This document shows, piece by piece, positions 49,878-57,690 of a DNA stretch of 64,000 nt; the stretch's first letter is position 1; each line of letters begins with the position of its first letter. The stretch is from positions 3,596,001-3,660,000 of the forward strand of contig NZ_CP092483.1 of assembly GCF_022429625.1 (NCBI RefSeq). Reading direction: 5' to 3'. The DNA is from Devosia lacusdianchii (GTDB taxonomy: Bacteria > Pseudomonadota > Alphaproteobacteria > Rhizobiales > Devosiaceae). The translations under genes were made by a program, and so were the position numbers. The notes beneath the pieces are model-generated. The model was not told the DNA's origin and made no database searches. It saw nothing but the letters and a program-made list of their open reading frames with translations.

Positions 49878-51424
49878 ATCGTTGCCCCGACCTGCCACGG
49901 CACGAATTCGTTGTCGCCATAGCCCAGGGCTTCCGACTTGGTCTTCTCGCCCGAGGCGACCCGCAGCATCAAGTCGAAAATCTCCTGGCCCTTCTGCTCA
50001 ATGGAAACGCCCTCGACGATATCGCCGCAATTGATGTCCATGTCCTCGGTCATCCTTGCATACATGTCCGAATTGGTAGCGAGCTTGATCGATGGCACCG
50101 GCTTGCAGCCATAGGCCGAGCCGCGCCCGGTGGTGAAGGCCAGGATATTGGCGCCGCCAGCCACCTGCCCCGTTGCCGACACCGGATCGAAGCCCGGCGT
50201 GTCCATGAAGACGAAGCCCTTCTCGGTGACCTTTTCGGCATATTCATAGACGGCGGTGAGCGGCGTCGTGCCGCCCTTGGCCGCTGCGCCCAGCGACTTT
50301 TCGAGAATGGTCGTCAACCCGCCCAGCTTATTGCCGGGGGATGGATTGTTGTTCATCTCGCCATGGTTGCGCTGGGTGTAGTCTTCCCACCAGTGGATGC
50401 GGCTGATCAGCTTTTCGCCGACCTCGCGCGACACGGCGCGACGCGTCAGCAGGTGTTCGGCGCCGTAGATTTCCGGGGTTTCGCTGAGGATGGCGGTGCC
50501 GCCATTGCGCACCAGGATATCGGCGGCATAGCCGAGCGCCGGATTGGCCGTGATGCCCGAATACCCGTCAGAGCCGCCGCACTGCAGGGCCAGCGTCAGC
50601 TCGGACGCATCGATGGTCTCGCGTTTGGCGCGTGCGGCCACCGGCAGCATTTCCTTCATGCGCTCGATGCCCCATTCGATGATCTTCTTGGTGCCGCCGC
50701 TCTCCTGGATAGTCATGGTCTGGAACGTGTCGCTCTCGATAATGCCATACATCTCCTTCATGCGGCCGATCTGGAACACTTCGCAGCCCAGGCCGACCAG
50801 CATGGCGGCGCCCAGATTGGGATTGGAGGTGTAGCCCCATTGCGTGCGCTTGAGGATGTCGAACCCCTCGCCCCGGCTTTCCATGCCGCAGCCGGTGCCG
50901 TGCACGAAGGGCACCACGCCGTCAATTTCGGGATAGTCGTCGAGAATGCCGGAGCGGTTGATGCCCTCGGCGATGAACTTGGCCACCGTCGCCGAACAGT
51001 TCACCGAGGTGAGGATACCGACATAATTGCGCGTGCCCACCTGGCCATTGGCCCGGCGATAGCCCTCGAAAGTGGAGCGCTGCGCCAGCGGGATCATGTC
51101 AGGGGCCACCGCGCCTTCGGCAAAGGCATAGTCGTGCTTGAGCGAGCCATCTTCGCCGCCCATGCCGCAATTGTGCTCATGCACCCAGTCGCCCGGCGGA
51201 ATCGCTTCCTTGGCAAAGCCGATGATCTGCCCGAATTTGACGACCGCCTCGCCGGCGCGAATGCCACGCGTGGCGAACTTGTGTCCGCGCGGCACGCGAC
51301 GGACAATGTTGACGCACTGCGGCGTTTCGGAACCAGGTTCGAGATTGGCCAGAGCCACCGCGATATTGTCTGATGCATTGAGCACCAGCGTACGGGCCTG
51401 GGGGCGGATCATCGTTTCAGACAT
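49874..51424 (-). CDS. UxaA / GarD-type sugar-acid dehydratase
   Basis: A 516-residue full-length altronate/galactarate dehydratase family protein. The N-terminal SAF domain (LNASDNIAVALANLEPG ... VPRGHKFATRGIRAGEAVVKFGQIIG) is joined to the catalytic domain with HEHNCGM, FEGYRRANGQVGTRNYVGI, HGTGCGM, QCGGSDGYSGITANPALGY and TTGRGSAYGCKPVPSIKLATN. It removes water from an aldonic acid to give a 2-keto-3-deoxy acid. In this setting L-fuconate or a related acid is an attractive substrate; altronate is the default. It is divergent from gntR with a shared palindrome. Confidence 0.87.
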   Translation of the reverse strand: MSETMIRPQARTLVLNASDNIAVALANLEPGSETPQCVNIVRRVPRGHKFATRGIRAGEAVVKFGQIIGFAKEAIPPGDWVHEHNCGMGGEDGSLKHDYAFAEGAVAPDMIPLAQRSTFEGYRRANGQVGTRNYVGILTSVNCSATVAKFIAEGINRSGILDDYPEIDGVVPFVHGTGCGMESRGEGFDILKRTQWGYTSNPNLGAAMLVGLGCEVFQIGRMKEMYGIIESDTFQTMTIQESGGTKKIIEWGIERMKEMLPVAARAKRETIDASELTLALQCGGSDGYSGITANPALGYAADILVRNGGTAILSETPEIYGAEHLLTRRAVSREVGEKLISRIHWWEDYTQRNHGEMNNNPSPGNKLGGLTTILEKSLGAAAKGGTTPLTAVYEYAEKVTEKGFVFMDTPGFDPVSATGQVAGGANILAFTTGRGSAYGCKPVPSIKLATNSDMYARMTEDMDINCGDIVEGVSIEQKGQEIFDLMLRVASGEKTKSEALGYGDNEFVPWQVGATM

Positions 51425-51534
51425 GACAAGCTTTCGGGGGACGGGTCTCAACTTCGCTTTACGCCGTCCCCATTTGCCGCCAGATTGCGCTCGCAATTGG
51501 CAGCGATGGGCGTTGTAAAGCACCACGGCACTAA

Positions 51535-51546
51535 CTAACATGTTAG
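51535..51546. promoter_or_regulatory. GntR-type operator between the dehydratase and gntR genes
   Basis: CTAACATGTTAG, the same 12-bp palindrome as at 46312 and 52865. It ends one base before the gntR ATG, so binding would block gntR transcription and may also act on the divergent dehydratase gene. Confidence 0.82.
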
Positions 51547-51547
51547 C

Positions 51548-52297
51548 ATGAGAACGGAAGCAAGTCCCTATTCTTTTCTGGTCCGGCCGACGACACTTGC
51601 CCGCGGCAGCGTCACGGCGGATGTGACCAATGCCATCCGCCAGGCCATTGTCACCCTGGCCCTGCCGCCGGGCAGTGTCATCGACAAATCGCTGATCTGC
51701 GCCGAACTCGGCGTCTCGCGGTTTCCGGTCAGTGAGGCGCTGGCGCGACTGCAGATCGAAGGGCTGGTCGATATCGCGCCGCAGCGCGGCTCGACCGTTT
51801 CGCTGGTGCGCATTGCTGATGTCCGCGAATACATGCTGATCCGCAAAGCGCTGGAGTCGGAGGCCCTGCGTGTGCTGATCGGCGCGCACGAGCCCGAGCT
51901 GGTCGAGGCGCTGCACGCCAATATGGCGGCTCAGCGCGAGGCGGCCGACCGCGACGATGCTGAAGCATTCCACCAGATTGATATCGACTTCCACGACATC
52001 ATCTTCCGCTCGATGCGCTTCACCAAGATCAAGACGATCATCGATAGCGCGCGGGCCAATCTCGATCGCGCCCGCCGGCTGATCATCACCCCGCGCCGCC
52101 TGGCGCTGACCATTGCCGAACACCAGGCCATCTTCGATGGCATCCTGGCCGGCAATCAGGATCAGGCGACCAAAGCCATCCGCGCCCATATCGACGCGGT
52201 CATGGTCGAACTCTTCGCCTTTGCCCGCGAGCGCCCGTCTTTGTTCGCCGACGGTGAAACACTGGGCACCGACAAGGACAGCTTCCCGTTTGGGTAG
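51548..52297 (+). CDS. GntR-family (FadR subfamily) transcription regulator
   Basis: A 249-residue regulator. The winged helix is at about 20-85 (ADVTNAIRQAIVTLALPPGSVIDKSLICAELGVSRFPVSEALARLQIEGLVDIAPQRG). The FCD sensing domain is at about 95-235 with metal-ligand candidates DIDFHDIIFRSM and ...AEHQAIFDGILAG. No ribosome site precedes ATG 51548 because the operator abuts it, so translation may be leaderless or the true start may lie elsewhere. It probably controls lldD, the dehydratase and the FAH gene through CTAACATGTTAG. Confidence 0.9.
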   Translation: MRTEASPYSFLVRPTTLARGSVTADVTNAIRQAIVTLALPPGSVIDKSLICAELGVSRFPVSEALARLQIEGLVDIAPQRGSTVSLVRIADVREYMLIRKALESEALRVLIGAHEPELVEALHANMAAQREAADRDDAEAFHQIDIDFHDIIFRSMRFTKIKTIIDSARANLDRARRLIITPRRLALTIAEHQAIFDGILAGNQDQATKAIRAHIDAVMVELFAFARERPSLFADGETLGTDKDSFPFG

Positions 52298-52310
52298 GAG
52301 ATCCCCCAGG

Positions 52311-52336
52311 CGTCATTCCCGTCTGCGCGGGAATGA
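52311..52336. repeat. Family B repeat, half copy
   Basis: GTCATTCCCGTCTGCGCGGGAATGAT, a palindromic unit of the 6789-6860 type, between gntR and fucU. Confidence 0.65.
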
Positions 52337-52384
52337 TGTGGCAGGATGATACAACGGCGGCGCGACACCGCCCAAGGAGACAAC

Positions 52385-52819
52385 ATGCTCAAGAACATAC
52401 CGCCGATCCTCGGCCCTGATCTGCTCGGCATCCTTCGGGCCATGGGTCATGGCGATGAGATCGCCATCGTCGACGCCAACTATCCGGCCGATGCGGCGGG
52501 CCCCGCTTTGGTGCGGCTCGACGGCATTTCGGCCACCGACGTGCTCGACGCCATCCTGACGCTGATGCCGCTCGACGATTTCGTCGATGAAGCCGCCATC
52601 TGCATGCAGGTGGTTGGCGATGCCGGCAAGCGTGAACCGGTGATGGATGCGTTTGAGGCGATCGTGCGCCAGCACGAACCCAAGATGGGCCTCGGCTCGC
52701 TTGAGCGGTTCGCCTTCTATGACCGGGTCAAGCAAGGCTATGCCATCGTCCAGACTGGCGAGAGCCGCCTCTACGGCAACATCATCCTCAAGAAGGGTAT
52801 TATCCGACCCAAAGCGTAA
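52385..52819 (+). CDS. fucU: L-fucose mutarotase, FucU/RbsD family
   Basis: A 144-residue protein: MLKNIPPILGPDLLGILRAMGHGDEIAIVDANYPA is the FucU opening with the catalytic His in MGHGDE, and FAFYDRVKQGYAIVQTGE(S)RLYGNIILKKGI is the C-terminal motif. Length is typical. It interconverts anomers of fucose (or a related sugar), which feeds the anomer-specific fucose dehydrogenase or isomerase. ATG 52385 follows AAGGAGA. It is strong support for 6-deoxy-sugar catabolism in this locus. Confidence 0.92.
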   Translation: MLKNIPPILGPDLLGILRAMGHGDEIAIVDANYPADAAGPALVRLDGISATDVLDAILTLMPLDDFVDEAAICMQVVGDAGKREPVMDAFEAIVRQHEPKMGLGSLERFAFYDRVKQGYAIVQTGESRLYGNIILKKGIIRPKA

Positions 52820-52862
52820 ATGCCGCGCGATCGAACGGATTGAACCAAGGTCGCCCTCGACA

Positions 52863-52878
52863 GGCTAACATGTTAGCC
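52863..52878. promoter_or_regulatory. GntR-type operator upstream of the FAH-family gene
   Basis: GGCTAACATGTTAGCC, a 16-bp perfect palindrome containing the CTAACATGTTAG core, 38 bases before the ATG of the FAH-family gene. Confidence 0.82.
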
Positions 52879-52915
52879 GCTAAAGCGATGTCAAACGGCA
52901 AAGGGACTTACCGAT

Positions 52916-53767
52916 ATGAAATTGCTCCGCGTTGGCGCCAAGGGCGCTGAAAAGCCCGCCATCCTGGCAGACGACGGCACCATCCGCGACCTGTCCAGCA
53001 TCGTGCAGGACATTGGCGGCGAGGCGCTGACACCGGAAGGCCTGGCCAAGATCCGCGCCGTCGATATCGGCGTGCTGCCCAAGCTCGATGCCGGCGATCG
53101 CATCGGCCCCTGCGTGGCCAATGTCGGCAAGTTCATCTGCATCGGCCTCAACTATGCCGACCACGCCGCCGAAACGGGCGCGCCGATACCGGCCGAGCCG
53201 ATCATCTTCTTCAAGGCCACCAGCGCCATTATCGGCCCCAATGACGATGTGATCATCCCCAAGAACGCCATCAAGCCGGATTGGGAAGTCGAGCTCGGCG
53301 TCATCATCGGCAAGGAAGCCCGCTATGTCGACGAGGCCGACGCCATGGACCATGTGGCCGGCTATTGCGTCGTCAACGACGTCTCCGAGCGCCACTTCCA
53401 GACCGAGCGCGGCGGCCAGTGGGACAAGGGCAAGGGTTGCGACACCTTCGGCCCCATCGGCCCCTGGATGGTGACCAAGGACGAAGTTGCTGACCCGCAG
53501 CAGCTGGGCATGTGGCTCGACGTCGACGGCCATCGCTACCAGAATGGCTCCACCAAGACGATGATCTTCGGCGTCGCCAATGTCGTCTCCTATGTCAGCC
53601 AGTTCATGAGCCTGCAGCCCGGCGATATCATCACCACCGGCACCCCGCCGGGCGTCGGCATGGGCATCAAGCCAAACCCGGTCTGGCTCAAGCCCGGTAA
53701 CGTCATGCATCTGGGCATCGACGGCCTCGGCGAGCAGCGCCAGAACGTCAAGGCCTACTCGGCCTGA
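52916..53767 (+). CDS. Fumarylacetoacetate hydrolase family enzyme (2,4-diketo-3-deoxy-L-fuconate hydrolase type)
   Basis: A 283-residue FAH-fold hydrolase. CIGLNYADHAAETGAPIPAEPIIFFKATSAIIGPND and the metal-binding E-x-E in WEVELGVIIGKEA, with ERGGQWDKGKGCDTFGPIGPW and TGTPPGVGMG, match the group annotated as 2,4-diketo-3-deoxy-L-fuconate hydrolase or ureidoglycolate-lyase-like. Such enzymes split the diketo acid to pyruvate and L-lactate, which would explain lldD in the same regulon. It has its own palindromic operator and terminator. Confidence 0.88.
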   Translation: MKLLRVGAKGAEKPAILADDGTIRDLSSIVQDIGGEALTPEGLAKIRAVDIGVLPKLDAGDRIGPCVANVGKFICIGLNYADHAAETGAPIPAEPIIFFKATSAIIGPNDDVIIPKNAIKPDWEVELGVIIGKEARYVDEADAMDHVAGYCVVNDVSERHFQTERGGQWDKGKGCDTFGPIGPWMVTKDEVADPQQLGMWLDVDGHRYQNGSTKTMIFGVANVVSYVSQFMSLQPGDIITTGTPPGVGMGIKPNPVWLKPGNVMHLGIDGLGEQRQNVKAYSA

Positions 53768-53778
53768 GAAGAACATTG

Positions 53779-53809
53779 GCACCGGCGCTATTAGCGCCGG
53801 TGCATTTTT
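53779..53809 (+). terminator. Intrinsic terminator after the FAH-family gene
   Basis: GCACCGGCGCTA / TTAGCGCCGGTGC (53779-53803) forms a 12-bp stem, followed by ATTTTT. Confidence 0.88.
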
Positions 53810-53832
53810 AGGCAGCGATTGGCGCGTTCGGC

Positions 53833-53862
53833 TTGACGTTTTCTCAAGGCGAAAATGCTATC
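53833..53862 (+). promoter_or_regulatory. Possible sigma-70 promoter of manC
   Basis: TTGACG (53833-53838), an 18-base spacer, GCTATC (53857-53862), about 48 bases before the manC ATG and just after the upstream terminator. Confidence 0.45.
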
Positions 53863-53909
53863 GACACCGAACGCCAGAAGATCGTGTTCCGTGTAAAAGG
53901 CTGCCTGCC

Positions 53910-55337
53910 ATGACAAAATTGATCGTTCCCGTCATCCTGGCCGGCGGCCAGGGCACGCGGCTCTGGCCCATGTCGCGCGCCGCCCGCCCCAAGCAGTTCC
54001 TGGCGCTGACCGGCTCCACCAGCCTGTTCCAGCAGACGCTGCACCGCGTGGCCGACCCGGCGATCTATGCACCGGCCATTGTTATCACCAATTCCGAATA
54101 TCGATTTATCGTGGCCGAGCAGGCCGCCGAACTTGCGGCGCCGCTCGCCGGTGTGCTGCTGGAACCGGTCGCGCGCAATACCGCCGTGGCGATCGCCGCC
54201 GCTGCGGCCTTTGCCAGCAAGCGGTTTGGGCCCGATGCTGTGCTGCACATCCTGCCGTCCGATCATGACGTGGTAATCGATGCCGGTTATCGCGACGCGG
54301 TCCAACAGGCCGCCAGTGCCGCCGCCAAGGGTTCGCTGGTCACTTTCGGCATCGTTCCGACCCATCCCGAGACCGGTTACGGCTACATCAAGTCCCGCGC
54401 GCAGATCGGCGCCGGCGCCAGCCCGGTCGAGCGCTTCGTTGAAAAGCCTGATCTGCCCAAGGCCGAACAAATGCTGGCCGAAGGTGGCTATCTGTGGAAC
54501 TCCGGCATGTTCATGATCGGTGCTGGCGCCTTCCTCGACGAATGCGCGACGCTGGCGCCGGAGACGCTGGCAGCCGCGCGTGCATCGGTCGATGCCGCCA
54601 AGGTCGACCTCGACTTCATTCGCCTCGATCAGGCCGCCTTCGAGACGGCCCCCAACATCTCGGTCGATTACGCCATCTTCGAGAAAACCACGAAGGCCGC
54701 CGTCATCGCCGTCAACTTTGCCTGGTCCGATCTCGGCAGCTGGGACGCCGTCTGGAAGAACGCCGCCAAGGATGCCGCCAACAATGTCACCCAGGGCGCT
54801 GTGACGCTCGACAACGTGAATGGCTCATTGATCGTCAGCGATCACGCCCACATTGCTGTCAGCGGCCTCGAGGACGTCGCCGTCATCGCCACCAGCGACG
54901 CCATCTATGTCGGCAAGCTGTCCGAGGCGCAGAAGGTCGGCGCCATGGTCAAGACCCTGCGCGCCGCCAAGGCGACCGCGCCACTCACAGAGATACACAA
55001 GACCGCCTATCGGCCCTGGGGCGGCTATTCGTCCGTGCTGAGCGGCGAGCGCTTCCAAGTGAAGCGGCTGTTCGTGAAGCCGGGCAAAAAGCTCAGCCTG
55101 CAAAAGCATCACCACCGCGCCGAACACTGGATCGTGGTGCGCGGCACCGCTGAAGTGACCATTGACGGCACCATCACCACGCTGAGCGAAAACCAGTCGA
55201 TCTACCTGCCGCTCGGCTGCACCCATCGTCTGACCAATCCGGGCAAGATCGAACTGGAGCTCATCGAGGTCCAGACCGGCTCCTATCTGGGCGAGGACGA
55301 CATCATCCGCATCGAGGACGAGTTCGGCCGGACTTAG
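53910..55337 (+). CDS. manC: Mannose-1-phosphate guanylyltransferase / mannose-6-phosphate isomerase
   Basis: A 475-residue bifunctional enzyme. The N-terminal nucleotidyltransferase (PVILAGGQGTRLWPMSRAARPKQFL; FVEKPDLPKAEQM; WNSGMFM) makes GDP-mannose. The C-terminal cupin (about 350-475; RPWGGYSSVL, FVKPGKKLSLQKHHHRAEHWIVVRGTAEV) isomerises mannose-6-phosphate and fructose-6-phosphate. It supplies GDP-mannose, and through it GDP-fucose or similar sugars, for surface polysaccharide. The neighbouring fucose-type genes have their own signals. Confidence 0.95.
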   Translation: MTKLIVPVILAGGQGTRLWPMSRAARPKQFLALTGSTSLFQQTLHRVADPAIYAPAIVITNSEYRFIVAEQAAELAAPLAGVLLEPVARNTAVAIAAAAAFASKRFGPDAVLHILPSDHDVVIDAGYRDAVQQAASAAAKGSLVTFGIVPTHPETGYGYIKSRAQIGAGASPVERFVEKPDLPKAEQMLAEGGYLWNSGMFMIGAGAFLDECATLAPETLAAARASVDAAKVDLDFIRLDQAAFETAPNISVDYAIFEKTTKAAVIAVNFAWSDLGSWDAVWKNAAKDAANNVTQGAVTLDNVNGSLIVSDHAHIAVSGLEDVAVIATSDAIYVGKLSEAQKVGAMVKTLRAAKATAPLTEIHKTAYRPWGGYSSVLSGERFQVKRLFVKPGKKLSLQKHHHRAEHWIVVRGTAEVTIDGTITTLSENQSIYLPLGCTHRLTNPGKIELELIEVQTGSYLGEDDIIRIEDEFGRT

Positions 55338-55349
55338 GTCGGCACCCTT

Positions 55350-55475
55350 CACCTCTCCCTTAGGGGAGAGGTCGGCGCGTAGCGACGGGTGAGGGGGCCT
55401 TTACTGGGTGAGGTGCTTGGGGAAGGCCCCCTCACCCGACCCAAGAGGGTCGACCTCTCCCCCTAGGGAGAGGTG
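55350..55475. repeat. Family C long inverted repeat element
   Basis: About 126 bases: CACCTCTCCCTTAGGGGAGA at the left end and CTCTCCCCCTAGGGAGAGGTG at the right end, each itself palindromic. GGGTGAGGGGGCCTT and AAGGCCCCCTCACCC in the middle form a further 15-bp inverted repeat. It lies between the convergent manC and ridA genes. A partial copy is at 23095. Confidence 0.82.
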
Positions 55476-55484
55476 GGGTACGCA

Positions 55485-55880
55485 CTAGGGCCGCCGCGCC
55501 ACCAGATCGATCTCCACGAGCGCGCCGACGGCCAGCGCCGTGACGCCGATCGTGGTGCGAGCGGGCAGCTTGCCCGGCGCGAAGAATGTCGGCCAGAGCG
55601 TATTAAGCGCGGCATAGTCACGTTCGAACTGCGTCAGATAAATGCGCGCCATGGTGACGTGCTCGAGCCCCAGCCCGATGCCGCCAAGCACCACCTTGAG
55701 GTTGTCGATGACCCGGCGCGTCTGCGCTTCGATACCGGCTGGCAGCGGAGCATCCGGCGCAGCGGGGTCCGTGGGCATCTGCCCCGTCACAAACACCCAA
55801 CCATCGGCCTCAACGGCATGAGAAAACGGCGCCACCGGGCGGGGCCCTGTGGCGATCATGTGATATTCAAGCGCACTCAT
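55485..55880 (-). CDS. RidA family protein
   Basis: ATG 55880 gives 131 residues of the YjgF/YER057c/UK114 family, which removes reactive enamine/imine intermediates. GWVFVTGQMPTDP, AQTRRVIDNLKVVLGGIGLGLEHV and the closing ARTTIGVTALAVGALVEIDLVA with the substrate-binding Arg are all present. A frame to 55931 adds residues without family match. GGAG lies nine bases before the chosen ATG. Confidence 0.9.
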   Translation of the reverse strand: MSALEYHMIATGPRPVAPFSHAVEADGWVFVTGQMPTDPAAPDAPLPAGIEAQTRRVIDNLKVVLGGIGLGLEHVTMARIYLTQFERDYAALNTLWPTFFAPGKLPARTTIGVTALAVGALVEIDLVARRP

Positions 55881-55990
55881 CCGGGATACTCCGACATTAT
55901 TGCTCTTGAGCCTCGACGAGCCGACCGCCATAAGTCAACTGTCGGTGGGCGTTGCGCACCGTTCTTCCCGCGCAATGAGATCAACCGGCC

Positions 55991-56692
55991 ATGTTCGAGT
56001 TCTTCCACACCATCTCGACCTACCTCGAAACCTTTCTCGATGCCATATCGGGCAACTTCTGGCTGACCTTCTGGTTCATCTTCGCGGTCGCCATCGGCGA
56101 GGCGGTGTTCATTCTCGGGCTCTTCGTGCCGTCAACGCCCGTGCTGCTGATGGCCGGCGGCATCATCGCCGAAGGCCGCCTGCCCTTCTGGGAAGTCTAT
56201 TTCGCAGCCGTCATCGGCGCCATTATCGGCGACGCCATTTCCTACACGATCGGTCACTTCCTCAAGGATTCGATCAAGGAGGTCTGGCCCTTCCGCAATC
56301 ACCGCGATCTCATAGCGCGGGGTGAGATCTTCTTCGCCAAACACGGCGGCAAGGCGGTCTTCATCGGCCGCTTCATTCCGGGTGTCAAAGCCGTCATTCC
56401 AGGCGTCGCCGGCATCATGGGCATGAAGTATGGCCACTTCACCATCATCAACGTCACCTCCGCCTTCGCCTGGGCAGCGGCGCACATCCTGCCCGGCATG
56501 TTGCTGACAGCCTGGCTCAAATCGATCGGCCTGTCGCTCGAACTGGTGATCGTCTTCGGCACGCTCATCCTGGCGGGCCTGTTCATCCTGGTGCATTACC
56601 ACCGCCGCATCCTGCTGTTCTTCGCCCCATGGCTGGGCGGCTTCGGCCGCTCGCTGCAGGCGCGCTGGGGCAAACAGGACGCCGCGCACTAA
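55991..56692 (+). CDS. DedA family membrane protein
   Basis: A 233-residue VTT-domain protein with about five to six membrane segments. AVIGAIIGDAISYTIGHFLKDSIKE and ARGEIFFAKHGGKAVFIGRFIPGVKAVIPGVAGIMGMKYGHF match the DedA signatures with the membrane-embedded Arg/Lys motif. DedA proteins take part in phospholipid or undecaprenyl-phosphate recycling and membrane homeostasis. Single gene; start at ATG 55991. Confidence 0.9.
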   Translation: MFEFFHTISTYLETFLDAISGNFWLTFWFIFAVAIGEAVFILGLFVPSTPVLLMAGGIIAEGRLPFWEVYFAAVIGAIIGDAISYTIGHFLKDSIKEVWPFRNHRDLIARGEIFFAKHGGKAVFIGRFIPGVKAVIPGVAGIMGMKYGHFTIINVTSAFAWAAAHILPGMLLTAWLKSIGLSLELVIVFGTLILAGLFILVHYHRRILLFFAPWLGGFGRSLQARWGKQDAAH

Positions 56693-56740
56693 TCCGACGC
56701 CGGGCTTGCAGGCGGCGCGAAAGAGGATCACTCTCCTTGC

Positions 56741-57316
56741 ATGCGCCGCTGGATCGCCCGTTATCGGTTCGTTCTGCTGGCCCTTTTCGGGTCCGTAGGC
56801 GCTGTTGCCGCTTTCGCCCCCGCCATGGCGCAAACCGAGCGGGAGGCCGCGGCCCTCGACGCTCTTTTTGCACAGTTGAAATCGGCCCCCGACGAGACGG
56901 TTGCCCGCCAGATTGCCCAGCAAATCTGGATCTACTGGACCACACCGGCCGATCCGGTGTTGGCATCGAAGATGCAGGATGTGCTGATGCTGCGTCAGCG
57001 CGCCGCCTTCCCCGATGCCATCACGCTGCTTGACGACATTGTCGTGGACTACCCAACCTATGCCGAGGGCTGGAACCAGCGGGCGACGCTCTATTACCTG
57101 CTGGGCAATAACGAGGCGTCGCTGGCCGATATCGAGAAGGTGCTGGAATTCGAGCCGCGTCACTTCGGGGCTTTGGTGGGTCGGGCGGTGATCTACAAAA
57201 GCCGGGGCGAACAATCGCTTGCCATCGAGGCCATGACCCGCGCTTTGGCCATTCACCCGTTCCTGGTCGAGCGCTCGCTGTTCCCCGAGCTCCAGGAAGA
57301 GATCACGCGCGCTTGA
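56741..57316 (+). CDS. Exported tetratricopeptide-repeat protein
   Basis: A 191-residue protein with an N-terminal hydrophobic segment ending APAMAQ, likely a signal peptide. Two to three TPR units cover about residues 85-180 (AFPDAITLLDDIVVDYPTYAEGWNQRATLYYLLGNNEASLADIEKVLEFEPRHFGALVGRAVIYKSRGEQSLAIEAMTRAL). It is probably a periplasmic scaffold. No partner is evident; the gene stands between dedA-type and GNAT genes on the same strand. Confidence 0.82.
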   Translation: MRRWIARYRFVLLALFGSVGAVAAFAPAMAQTEREAAALDALFAQLKSAPDETVARQIAQQIWIYWTTPADPVLASKMQDVLMLRQRAAFPDAITLLDDIVVDYPTYAEGWNQRATLYYLLGNNEASLADIEKVLEFEPRHFGALVGRAVIYKSRGEQSLAIEAMTRALAIHPFLVERSLFPELQEEITRA

Positions 57317-57390
57317 GGTGATGAACCGCGCCTTGCCACGGGGCCCGGCCTCGCCCATATGTCCATGATTGCACCAGCGGGACGAAATTG

Positions 57391-57687
57391 ATGAACGACA
57401 ATGAACTGACGGTCGAACGCGAGGACGGCCCCACCCGCGGCCGCTACGTCATCAAACTCTCGCCCACCGCCGAAGCCGAGATGACCTTCCGCAAGGGCGA
57501 GAACGACAGCATCATCATCGATCACACCGGCGTACCGCCCGCCTTCGAGGGGCGCGGCATTGCCGCCAAGCTGGTCAACCACGCCATCACCGATGCGCGG
57601 CAGAACGGCTTCAAGATCAAGCCGGTCTGCTCCTATGTGGTGGCGCAGTTCCGCCGGCATCCGGAATGGGCCGACCTGCTTGCCTAA
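57391..57687 (+). CDS. Small GNAT-like acetyltransferase (YjdJ type)
   Basis: A 98-residue minimal GNAT fold: the core DHTGVPPAFEGRGIAAKLVNHAITDARQNGFKIKPVCSYVVAQFRRHPEWADLL is the YjdJ/Gcn5-related short family with acetyl-CoA loop EGRGIA and the conserved Cys-Ser-Tyr. The start is ATG 57391 just after a TTG that would also be in frame. The substrate is unknown. Confidence 0.85.
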   Translation: MNDNELTVEREDGPTRGRYVIKLSPTAEAEMTFRKGENDSIIIDHTGVPPAFEGRGIAAKLVNHAITDARQNGFKIKPVCSYVVAQFRRHPEWADLLA

Positions 57688-57690
57688 GCC

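Noticed and set aside
51425..52189. Upstream extension of the dehydratase frame to 771 codons
   Set aside because: The added part is antisense to gntR and crosses the operator; the family start is MSETMIRPQ at 51424.
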